DNA from: Undibacterium pigrum | GTDB lineage: Bacteria > Pseudomonadota > Gammaproteobacteria > Burkholderiales > Burkholderiaceae_D | DNA length: 64,000 bases | Direction of reading: 5' to 3' | Assembly: GCF_003201815.1 (NCBI RefSeq) | Contig: NZ_QJKB01000001.1 | Location: forward strand, 1,426,001 to 1,490,000 | In this document: one piece after another, positions 57,243 to 64,000 of the stretch | How the letters are laid out: the number at the start of each line of letters is the position of its first letter | How positions within the stretch are numbered: the stretch's first letter is position 1 | The notes under the pieces: model-generated | Seen by the model: only the letters and a program-made list of their open reading frames with translations | What the model was told of the DNA's origin: nothing | Database searches by the model: none | Position numbers and translations under genes: made by a program

Positions 57243-57889
57243 TCGCACTGGAACTTGAAGTCGCAGGTGAAATGCTGAAGCTGTTGCCACAAAAAGCCAT
57301 TTACTGGCCGCGCGCATCTACGCTGATTATCGCTGACATTCATTTTGGCAAAGCGGGGGCTTTTCGTCGTCTGGGTGTACCTGTCCCGCATGGTACTACA
57401 GTGCAAAACCTGCAATTGCTGGATGAACTGATTGCGACTTACCCATGCACAAAGTTGATTTTCCTGGGCGACTTCCTGCATGCCGCTGGCACATCGGCAA
57501 GCACGCTGCAAAGCTTGCTGGCATGGCGAAAATCGCATGATAGGCTAGCCATGACACTGGTTCGTGGCAACCATGATTTGCGTGCAGGTGATCCGCCAGA
57601 TAGTTTGAACATCGATATCGTTGACGAGCCCTATCTGCTCAAGCCCTTCGCTTTTTGCCATCACCCGGATATTAAATGCGACGAATATGTGCTGGCAGGC
57701 CATGTCCATCCTGCTTTTCGCCTGTCTGGCCGTCACGAGACTTTGCGCCTGCCCTGTTTTTTATTTGGCCCTGGCCGGGCTATTCTTCCCTCATTTGGCG
57801 CGTTCACTGGCAGTTACACCATCAAGCCAGATGTGGATGAACAGGTGTTTATTGTCGCTGGCGATAGTGTCATCAAGACAGGAAAATAA
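57239..57889 (+). CDS. pdeM: Ligase-associated metallophosphoesterase (PdeM type)
   Basis: The 216-residue protein has the calcineurin-like motifs [34 protein letters not shown] and [12 protein letters not shown] with metal-binding His, Asp and Asn. It is the fourth member of the ligase-associated cluster (TIGR04123 type), a DNA damage response endonuclease or phosphatase. Its ATG overlaps the TGA of the helicase gene. Together the four genes form a nuclease-ligase-helicase repair operon with no other genes inside. Confidence 0.88.
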   Translation: MIALELEVAGEMLKLLPQKAIYWPRASTLIIADIHFGKAGAFRRLGVPVPHGTTVQNLQLLDELIATYPCTKLIFLGDFLHAAGTSASTLQSLLAWRKSHDRLAMTLVRGNHDLRAGDPPDSLNIDIVDEPYLLKPFAFCHHPDIKCDEYVLAGHVHPAFRLSGRHETLRLPCFLFGPGRAILPSFGAFTGSYTIKPDVDEQVFIVAGDSVIKTGK

Positions 57890-58090
57890 TATTCTTGAAC
57901 GTATGGCATGCCAAGCATGAACAAGGCTGCGCCACATTACCGCTCCTAAGTCCTACAAGCGCATACTATGCAAACTGACTTATTGTCAGCTTGCAGTCGG
58001 GTACTATCATACTATCCGTATCAGCTCATCATTTTCAGTTCGCCATTTAGAGATCAATCAGCAGATCAATCAGCAATTTTATGAAAGCCC

Positions 58091-59386
58091 ATGATGTCGC
58101 CAGTAAAAGCTACAGAGTCAATGCCGCTTGATGAACAAGACAATGATTCGGTCCTGGCAAAGCTGGGGCCAGGTCTGATTACCGGTGCTGCCGACGATGA
58201 TCCCAGCGGCATCGCTACCTACTCGCAGGCTGGCGCGCAGTTTGGCTTCAATATGCTATGGACGATATTACTGACCTATCCCCTGATGTGCGGCATACAG
58301 ATAGTCAGCGCCCGCATAGGCAGGGTCAGCGGTCATGGTCTCGCAACAAATATCGCCCGGCATTATCCAAAGGCCCTGCTGTATTTCATCATCGGCTCTT
58401 TGCTGGTGGCTAATTGCATCAACATCGGGGCCGATCTGGCTGCCATGGGGGAAGCCACCAAGTTATTACTAGGCGGGCAGGCAAAATGGTATGCCATCGT
58501 ATTTGGTATCGCGTCCGTCCTGTTACAGGTATTTATTCCTTATCAGAGCTATGTACGCGTGCTTAAATGGCTGACACTTGCCTTGCTGGCGTATGTGGCG
58601 ACGGTCTTTGTGGTACGCATACCCTGGGGTGAGGTAGTGGTCAGCACTTTTGTGCCACAGATCTCCCTGAAACCAAAATACATCACCACCATCGTTGCCG
58701 TATTTGGCACGACCATCAGTCCGTATCTGTTTTTCTGGCAGGCTTCACAAGAAGTTGAAGAGCTACGCGCAAAACCAAATGAAACTGCCTTGCTAAAGGC
58801 CCCGTCTCAAGCTATCCGTAGCATGAAGAGAATCAATATAGATACCTTTATCGGCATGGGCTTTTCCAATATGGTGGCGTTTTGCATCATGCTGACGACT
58901 GCAGCAACCTTGCATATGCATGGCCATACAGATATCCAGTCCTCTGCCCAGGCAGCAAGTGCCCTCAAACCCATCGCAGGTGAATTTGCATTCCTGTTGT
59001 TTAGCCTTGGCATCATAGGCACGGGCTTGCTTGCCATCCCGGTACTGGCTGGTTCTTCAGCCTACGCTATCGCTGGCAGTTTCAAGTGGAAAAACAGCCT
59101 CGAACACAAACCTGCCGACGCCAGAGGATTTTATGCAGTGATTGCAATTTCTACCGTCATAGGCGTCATCCTCAGCCTCAGCAATGTTGACCCCATCAAG
59201 GCACTATTCTGGAGTGCCGTCATCAACGGCATCATCTCTGTACCCGTCATGGTCATCATGATGCTGATGGCGGCAAAACCCGAAGTCATGGGGCAGTTTG
59301 TCATTTCGCGCCGATTAAAAGCCCTGGGATGGCTGGCGACCGCAATGATGGCTATCGCAGTACTTGCCATGTTCTTCACACTTTAA
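58091..59386 (+). CDS. Nramp-like divalent metal transporter homologue
   Basis: The 431-residue protein has about eleven hydrophobic helices in the Nramp order. The canonical first-helix DPGN motif is DDDPSG (residues 35-40) and the sixth-helix MPH motif is TISPY (208-212). In canonical Nramps the Met of MPH and the Asp/Asn of DPGN bind Mn or Fe, so selectivity is probably altered, as in Nramp-related magnesium or aluminium transporters. No ribosome site is strong. The gene stands alone after the repair operon; a Mntr-type operator was not seen. Confidence 0.82.
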   Translation: MMSPVKATESMPLDEQDNDSVLAKLGPGLITGAADDDPSGIATYSQAGAQFGFNMLWTILLTYPLMCGIQIVSARIGRVSGHGLATNIARHYPKALLYFIIGSLLVANCINIGADLAAMGEATKLLLGGQAKWYAIVFGIASVLLQVFIPYQSYVRVLKWLTLALLAYVATVFVVRIPWGEVVVSTFVPQISLKPKYITTIVAVFGTTISPYLFFWQASQEVEELRAKPNETALLKAPSQAIRSMKRINIDTFIGMGFSNMVAFCIMLTTAATLHMHGHTDIQSSAQAASALKPIAGEFAFLLFSLGIIGTGLLAIPVLAGSSAYAIAGSFKWKNSLEHKPADARGFYAVIAISTVIGVILSLSNVDPIKALFWSAVINGIISVPVMVIMMLMAAKPEVMGQFVISRRLKALGWLATAMMAIAVLAMFFTL

Positions 59387-59518
59387 GAAAATCGGCGAGA
59401 TCAGGCGAGGTCTGCATCTTGTCCGACAGCATGAAGTAATGTAGTCCGATAGAAATCAGCGGGCAGCTTAAGTAAGATAAAACCATAGCCACTAAGGCAC
59501 ACTCAGCAGGAGAACAAC

Positions 59519-59725
59519 ATGGTCATCACCAAAAGTGTAGGTAAGGGAATCTTGAAAGCCACAGTTCAGCTCACCACAACAGAGTATGGTAACGGCTGGA
59601 CAGTAGGTGTTGAAGTCAACGGCATTGTGCTGCATCACCCCGACACAGACTTGTATCTGACAGAACAGGATGCATTAATTGCAGGCGAAGAACTGGTCAA
59701 TGCGGCTTTGCCAACAGTGCATTAA
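59519..59725 (+). CDS. Small conserved-looking hypothetical protein (68 aa)
   Basis: AGGAG lies seven bases before ATG 59519. The 68-residue product begins MVITKSVGKGILKATVQLTT and continues TEYGNGWTVGVEVNGIVLHH, then an acidic tail with TEQDALIAGEELVNAALP. It looks like a small beta-alpha protein without signal. I do not recognise the family. Confidence 0.65.
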   Translation: MVITKSVGKGILKATVQLTTTEYGNGWTVGVEVNGIVLHHPDTDLYLTEQDALIAGEELVNAALPTVH

Positions 59726-59828
59726 ATAAATAATACTGATCAGGTTATCAATGAGAGTCACTTGATATCAATGCATTGAGCAATTACCAAAAGTCCGGGT
59801 AACTACAACAAAAACCTCAATACAAAAG

Positions 59829-59858
59829 AAAAAGCCTCTGGTTACCCAGAGGCTTTTT
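59829..59858. terminator. Bidirectional terminator
   Basis: A perfect 13-base stem (AAAAAGCCTCTGG with its complement, loop TTAC) lies between the small gene at 59519 and the tRNA. A-runs and T-runs on both sides allow termination of both strands; on the minus strand it ends the tRNA transcript. Confidence 0.85.
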
Positions 59859-59867
59859 CAGTATTGC

Positions 59868-59959
59868 TGGCGGAGATGGTGAGATTCGAACTCACGATTC
59901 AGGTTACCCCAAATGCTTCCTTAGCAGGGAAGTGCCTTCGGCCACTCGGCCACATCTCC
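59868..59959 (-). tRNA. tRNA-Ser(GCT)
   Basis: The 92-base minus-strand sequence folds as a class II tRNA: acceptor GGAGATG/CATCTCC, D-arm, anticodon stem CTTCC/GGAAG around loop CTGCTAA (anticodon GCT, reading AGC and AGU), a long variable arm, T-arm GTGAG-TTCGAAT-CTCAC, discriminator G and an encoded CCA (59868-59870). It lies 93 bases downstream of lysC on the same strand, a common beta-proteobacterial arrangement. Confidence 0.96.
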
Positions 59960-60052
59960 ACACTATTGCAACTGCCAAAAGCTCAGCTGCAATTGAGACC
60001 GTGATAATAGCTGCTTGTATGACTTTGGTCAACAGTCAAGCCAGAAAAATTT

Positions 60053-61303
60053 TTAAGCGCTTTCCAGGCCGAAAGCCTTATGCAGGGAACGAACCGCCAG
60101 TTCCATGTATTTTTCATCGATCAGGACCGAAATCTTGATTTCTGAAGTGGAGATCATCTGGATATTGATGCCCTCTTCCGACAAGGTGCGGAACATCTGG
60201 GAAGCGATACCAACGTGGCTGCGCATGCCTACACCAACGACGGAGACCTTGGAGACCTTTGAGTCACCAACAATGCTGCCAGCGCCGATATGGGCCTTGA
60301 CGCTGCTTTCCAGCACGTCCATGGCCTTGGTGTATTCACCGCGTGGCACGGTGAAAGTAAAGTCAGTCTTGCCTTCGACAGACTGGTTCTGGATGATCAT
60401 ATCGACTTCGATATTGGCATCGGCAACCGGGCCCAGGATTTGATAGGCAATGCCTGGCCGGTCTGGTACACCCAGAACAGTGATTTTTGCTTCATCACGG
60501 TTAAACGCGATGCCGGTGATGGTAGCTTGTTCCATGTGTGTATCTTCCTCAAACGAAATCAGGGTGCCGGAATTCGCTTCTTCTTCCAGCGGTATTAATG
60601 GGTCAGTCAGTGATGACAAAACGCGGGTAGGCATGCGGTAGTTACCGGCAAATTCGACTGAGCGGATTTGCAGTACTTTGGAACCCAGCGAAGCCATTTC
60701 TAGCATTTCTTCAAAGGTAACAGTATTCAGGCGGCGTGCATCAGACACGACACGCGGATCGGTCGTGTAGACACCGTCAACGTCAGTGTAAATCAGGCAT
60801 TCTTGCGCTTTGAGTGCTGCAGCAACAGCGACGGCAGAAGTATCAGAGCCACCACGACCCAGGGTCGTGATATTGCCAAGCTCATCAACACCCTGGAAGC
60901 CCGTAATGATGACGATCTTGCCTGCATCCAGGTCAGCCTTGACCTTGGTTTCATCAATCGAGGCGATCCTGGCCTTGGTGTGGGCAGAATCAGTCTTGAT
61001 AGCAACTTGCCAGCCAGCATAAGACACCGCCTGCTTGCCTATTGCCTGCAGGGCAATAGCCAGCAAACCGACAGAGACTTGTTCGCCGGTAGAGGCAATC
61101 ATGTCAAGTTCACGGGGATCAGGCTGGGCAGAAATTTCTTTTGCCAGGCCGATGATGCGATTTGTTTCACCAGACATTGCTGAAGGCACCACGACTATCT
61201 GGTGACCGGCATCATGCCATTTGGCGACGCGCTTGGCGACGTTCTTGATGCGTTCTGTCGAACCCATCGAAGTACCGCCGTATTTGTGGACGATTAAAGC
61301 CAT
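60053..61303 (-). CDS. lysC: Aspartate kinase
   Basis: The 416-residue protein starts MALIVHKYGGTSMGS, the KFGGTS-type kinase motif, continues ITGFQGVDELGNITTLGRGG and TDVDGVYTTDPRVV, and ends with two ACT domains (residues 265-335 and 345-410: VEGKTDFTFTVPRGEYTKAM, GVGMRSHVGIASQMFRTLS). It makes aspartyl phosphate for lysine, threonine and methionine, with feedback control by the ACT domains. No Shine-Dalgarno precedes the ATG; the leader carries a 12-base tandem repeat. The tilS gene often found upstream in related genomes is absent. Confidence 0.95.
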   Translation of the reverse strand: MALIVHKYGGTSMGSTERIKNVAKRVAKWHDAGHQIVVVPSAMSGETNRIIGLAKEISAQPDPRELDMIASTGEQVSVGLLAIALQAIGKQAVSYAGWQVAIKTDSAHTKARIASIDETKVKADLDAGKIVIITGFQGVDELGNITTLGRGGSDTSAVAVAAALKAQECLIYTDVDGVYTTDPRVVSDARRLNTVTFEEMLEMASLGSKVLQIRSVEFAGNYRMPTRVLSSLTDPLIPLEEEANSGTLISFEEDTHMEQATITGIAFNRDEAKITVLGVPDRPGIAYQILGPVADANIEVDMIIQNQSVEGKTDFTFTVPRGEYTKAMDVLESSVKAHIGAGSIVGDSKVSKVSVVGVGMRSHVGIASQMFRTLSEEGINIQMISTSEIKISVLIDEKYMELAVRSLHKAFGLESA

Positions 61304-61306
61304 AGA

Positions 61307-61339
61307 TATAGAAACTGAGATAGAAACTGAGATAGAAGA
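61307..61339. repeat. 12-base tandem repeat in the lysC leader
   Basis: ATAGAAACTGAG occurs twice in full followed by a third partial copy (ATAGAAG), beginning four bases upstream of the lysC start codon on the minus strand. It occupies the place where a ribosome binding site is expected. Confidence 0.7.
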
Positions 61340-61775
61340 CCAAAGGGTGAAAAATGCGGAAAATCAACCTCTTACTGTACATGCTGCTCTGCAAAATAAC
61401 AAGGCACTTAAATCCAGAAAAACGGAAGAAACGCCGGCCTGGGATGTGGCGCAAGCAGATTTTTTACAGAAAGATGGCAATAGAAGTAATGGATTTGCAG
61501 GAAAACCGCCTGGAACAAGGCGAGATGCAGTGTATAAGCCTGCCATTATTTGCCAGGTGGTGGCAAACAGAAGGGAGAAAACAGGGAAATATTGAGTTAT
61601 TTCCTTTTAAAATCAAAAACTTAAAAATCAATACTCCCTGCCAGTATATTCATTTTTAATGATTTATCCTGATTAGCGATAAAAAGTAAATTGTAAATTA
61701 CTAATTTGCATATCAATATAAGAATTCAATTGATTGATATGCAAACCATTTTTGCTGATTTTGTTGATCTCTGGC
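61340..61775. other. Intergenic interval upstream of lysC with a 13-bp inverted repeat
   Basis: The 436 bases hold no supported gene. Near the DUF1415 end, TTTGCATATCAAT (61705-61717) and its exact complement (61733-61745) form a 13-bp inverted repeat around a 15-base AT-rich spacer containing GAATTC and CAATTG. It is too AT-rich and has no T-run for a normal terminator and may be an operator. Plus-strand frames here are basic, Arg-rich and not convincing. Confidence 0.5.
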
Positions 61776-62351
61776 TTACTTTTTTTCGTATTTGGAAAAC
61801 AGGCGACGCCAGCCTTCGTGGCCCAGTTCGCGCATGGTTTCCATGTTCTTTTCATAGATCTGCTCGGCTTCCGGGAAAGCTTCCACTGCCTTGTCTATGC
61901 TTTCTTCGCGCAGCAAATGCAAGGTGGGATATGGCGAGCGATTGGTATAGTTTTCTATATCGTCTTGCTCAGTACCGGCAAACTGATAATCAGGATGGAA
62001 GCTGGCAACCTGCAGGATGCCGTCCAACTCCATTTCTTCCAGCATGCCATCGGCAACATCCAGAAAATCATTGAAGTCGAGGAAATCATTCAAGGCCAGT
62101 GGATGAATGAGCAATGTGGTTTCTATCTTCTCTGGATTGGCTTCGGCCAGTAGTTCAAGCTCGCGTTCCAGGTCTTCCAGCAAGGCCTCTGGTGTTTTGG
62201 CCTGGCTGACAACATAACGCACTTGCTGTTTGACTTGCACAGCCTTTGCGAATGGACAGAGGTTCAAGCCGATGACGGCCTTGTCCAGCCAGGCCGCGGT
62301 TGAAGAGATAACGTCGTCGGTATCGATGAGATTGCTAGGCATGATGTGCAT
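61776..62351 (-). CDS. DUF1415 family protein
   Basis: The 191-residue protein contains WLDKAVIGLNLCPFAKAV, ETTLLIHPLALNDFLDFNDF, FHPDYQFAGTE and NRSPYPTLHLLREES, the DUF1415 pattern widespread in beta- and gammaproteobacteria. It is cytosolic and acidic; no function is established. The start may be ATG 62351 or 62342. It is single between aquaporin and lysC. Confidence 0.85.
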   Translation of the reverse strand: MHIMPSNLIDTDDVISSTAAWLDKAVIGLNLCPFAKAVQVKQQVRYVVSQAKTPEALLEDLERELELLAEANPEKIETTLLIHPLALNDFLDFNDFLDVADGMLEEMELDGILQVASFHPDYQFAGTEQDDIENYTNRSPYPTLHLLREESIDKAVEAFPEAEQIYEKNMETMRELGHEGWRRLFSKYEKK

Positions 62352-62460
62352 AAAAAGGGGGAAGGCCCGAGGATACCATGCCAGATTTTCAGATGCATGA
62401 CATCCGACAATTTTGCATGAGATCGACGAGCCTTCCGTGCTTGCGCCCTGCTCTCAGCTT

Positions 62461-63150
62461 TTACTTCGCCTCACCAGCGATTGCCTTGTAGCTTACAGCG
62501 CCAAGTACTGCACCGACGATAGGAGCAAGCCAGAACAGCCACAATTGCTGCAAAGCCCAGCCGCCTACATAGATGGCGACACCGGTACTACGCGCAGGAT
62601 TGACTGAGGTATTGGTGACAGGAATACTAATCAGATGGATAAGAGTCAGACCAAGGCCAATCGCGATAGGTGCAAAGCCTTGTGGTGCGCGGCTGTCTGT
62701 AACACCCAGAATGATGACCAGGAACATCATGGTCATGACCACTTCTGTGACCAGCGCTGCCACCATGGAATAACCGCCAGGAGAATGCTCGGCAAAACCA
62801 TTTGAAGCAAAACCACCAGACACATCAAAACCGGCCTTGCCACTGGCTATCAGGTACAGGACGCCACCAGCAACGATGCCACCCAATACCTGGGCAACGA
62901 TGTAAGGCAGCAATTTATTCGCTGGAAAACGGCCACCAGCCCACAGGCCGATAGAGACAGCCGGATTCAAATGGCAGCCAGAGATATGGCCTATCGCATA
63001 GGCCATGGTCAGCACCGTCAAACCAAAAGCCAGTGACACACCGTGCAAGCCTATGCCCACACCAGGAAAAGCCGCTGCCAGCACGGCACTGCCACAGCCG
63101 CCCAGCACCAGCCAGAATGTTCCCAAAAATTCAGCACCATATTGTTTCAT
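62461..63150 (-). CDS. aqpZ: Aquaporin Z
   Basis: The 229-residue protein has six membrane helices and the two NPA boxes, [15 protein letters not shown] and SVNPARSTG, with selectivity-filter context typical of AqpZ water channels ([28 protein letters not shown] with [17 protein letters not shown]). It mediates fast water flow across the inner membrane. ATG 63150 matches the family start; upstream in-frame residues do not. Confidence 0.95.
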   Translation of the reverse strand: MKQYGAEFLGTFWLVLGGCGSAVLAAAFPGVGIGLHGVSLAFGLTVLTMAYAIGHISGCHLNPAVSIGLWAGGRFPANKLLPYIVAQVLGGIVAGGVLYLIASGKAGFDVSGGFASNGFAEHSPGGYSMVAALVTEVVMTMMFLVIILGVTDSRAPQGFAPIAIGLGLTLIHLISIPVTNTSVNPARSTGVAIYVGGWALQQLWLFWLAPIVGAVLGAVSYKAIAGEAK

Positions 63151-63318
63151 TTTTACGCTCACTTTTCTAAGGTATGAGATTGCCCGGGTTCTGTACAAGG
63201 AATTTGCAAGCACCCAGCACAGTGAGCAACAATATAACAAAGCTATATTGCTGTATTGTTAAAATATGTAATGAATTAAACATGTTTTTCAAAAACAATA
63301 CACTTCCCTCGCAAAATA

Positions 63319-63348
63319 AAAAAGCGAACACCTTGGTGTTCGCTTTTT
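63319..63348 (-). terminator. Terminator of the malate synthase gene
   Basis: A 14-base perfect stem (A-run plus GCGAACACC with its complement) with a tight loop lies 56 bases past the stop at 63404. On the minus strand it is followed by TTTATTTTG. Confidence 0.85.
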
Positions 63349-63403
63349 CAATGATCTGCAAACTGGTCAAGCTTGCAATGTAGCTTGCAATGTATCTAGC
63401 GCA

Positions 63404-64000
63404 TCAGATTTCTTCGTACAGAGGCAAAGTCAGGAATTCGGCAAAGTCTTCGGAAGTCGACATCTGTTCAAAAATTTGCGCAGCGCGGTCATAGGTAGGA
63501 CCTGTGCCAGCTACTTCTTTGACCTTGGCCAATTCTTCAGGGATCATCGCACGCACCATGTCGGCAGTGACCTTGCGGCCATCTTCCAGATTACCCTTGG
63601 CAGAACGTATCCATTGCCAGACTTGTGAGCGGCTGATTTCTGCCGTTGCGGCATCTTCCATGAGGTTATGGATAGGCACGCAACCGTTACCGGCCAGCCA
63701 TGCGCCAAGGTAATGGATGCCGACGTTAATGTTGTAACGCAGGCCCGCTTCAGTGATTGGTGTTTCTGGCTGGAAGTTCAACAAGTCTTTGGCGCTGACT
63801 TCGATATCAGGGCGTTGTTTGGAGATTTGGTTAGGTGCGTCGCCCAATACTTTCTTGAACTCTGTCATCGCCAGTTCTACCAGGCCAGGGTGAGCTACCC
63901 AGCCGCCATCGTAGCCGTCAGTTGCATCGCGGGCTTTGTCATTGCGTACGCCACCCATGGCGATCTCGTTTTTCTCTGGATCGTTCTTGATAGGAATCAG
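63404..64000 (-). CDS. aceB: Malate synthase A (partial, C-terminal part)
   Basis: The gene continues past the right edge; 198 codons are visible, opening with LIPIKNDPEKNEIAMGGVRN. The blocks DGGWVAHPGLVELAM, ITEAGLRYNINVGIHYLGAW, GNGCVPIHNLMEDAATAEIS and RSQVWQWIRSAKGNLEDGR are the conserved C-terminal region of malate synthase A, including the catalytic Asp of the MEDAATAE motif. The enzyme condenses glyoxylate and acetyl-CoA in the glyoxylate shunt. The start codon and any aceA neighbour lie outside the window. Confidence 0.93.
   Translation of the reverse strand: MIPIKNDPEKNEIAMGGVRNDKARDATDGYDGGWVAHPGLVELAMTEFKKVLGDAPNQISKQRPDIEVSAKDLLNFQPETPITEAGLRYNINVGIHYLGAWLAGNGCVPIHNLMEDAATAEISRSQVWQWIRSAKGNLEDGRKVTADMVRAMIPEELAKVKEVAGTGPTYDRAAQIFEQMSTSEDFAEFLTLPLYEEI

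Noticed and set aside
61354-61659. 101-codon plus-strand frame upstream of lysC
   Set aside because: Arg/Lys-rich, no ribosome site; codon pattern looks random.

Overview
The window looks like chromosomal DNA of a betaproteobacterium, most likely Oxalobacteraceae and possibly Undibacterium-like. This is an inference from gene content: a very long RpoD with a low-complexity N-terminus, a DUF1415 protein, a tRNA-Ser(GCT) next to lysC, a DUF4184 protein, a PHB-depolymerase-type esterase under a ribbon-helix-helix regulator, and many two-component kinases. No phage, IS element, CRISPR array or rRNA was found. Both edges cut genes: an OlsB-like acyltransferase on the left and malate synthase A on the right.

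Layout. 1-9 kb: acyltransferase, H1-like basic protein, PstS, and a minus-strand run of exported or membrane proteins, then two multihaem cytochromes c. 9.4-12.6 kb: rpoD with a promoter plus terminator-like leader, a strong terminator, and an inverted REP-like pair. 12.6-25.8 kb: nicotinamide riboside salvage (PnuC plus NadR-type kinase), a pilin, a TonB receptor, a MipA/OmpV protein, an N-terminally truncated glycosyltransferase, an RstAB-like two-component system, lipoproteins, a GNAT enzyme, a DHH phosphoesterase, a DUF3060 protein, an unlisted 51-aa membrane protein and a probable frameshifted gene. 25.8-39.5 kb: topoisomerase IB and then a signalling island with a degenerate CheR-like protein, a 2092-residue soluble kinase carrying eleven 92-residue HAMP-type repeats, two further hybrid kinases and a stand-alone receiver.

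39.7-51.8 kb is rich in stress functions: MscS channel, hemerythrin, an RHH regulator with a 28-bp perfect palindrome upstream of an esterase, large-subunit catalase, a 17M-like glycine-rich protein, a BON protein, small ORFs, a PAS hybrid kinase and a DksA-type protein. 52.1-57.9 kb is a tightly overlapping four-gene ligase-associated DNA repair operon (MBL exonuclease, ATP-dependent ligase, Lhr-like helicase, PdeM nuclease). 58-64 kb: an atypical Nramp-like transporter, tRNA-Ser(GCT), lysC, DUF1415, aquaporin Z and the end of malate synthase.

The strongest candidates for something new are the HAMP-array kinase with its catalytically impaired CheR-like partner, the palindrome-controlled RHH/esterase unit, the Nramp homologue lacking the canonical metal-binding motifs, the rpoD leader, and the decayed gene plus small membrane protein upstream of the DUF3060 gene. 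All functional statements rest on motif recognition by eye; no database search was run.
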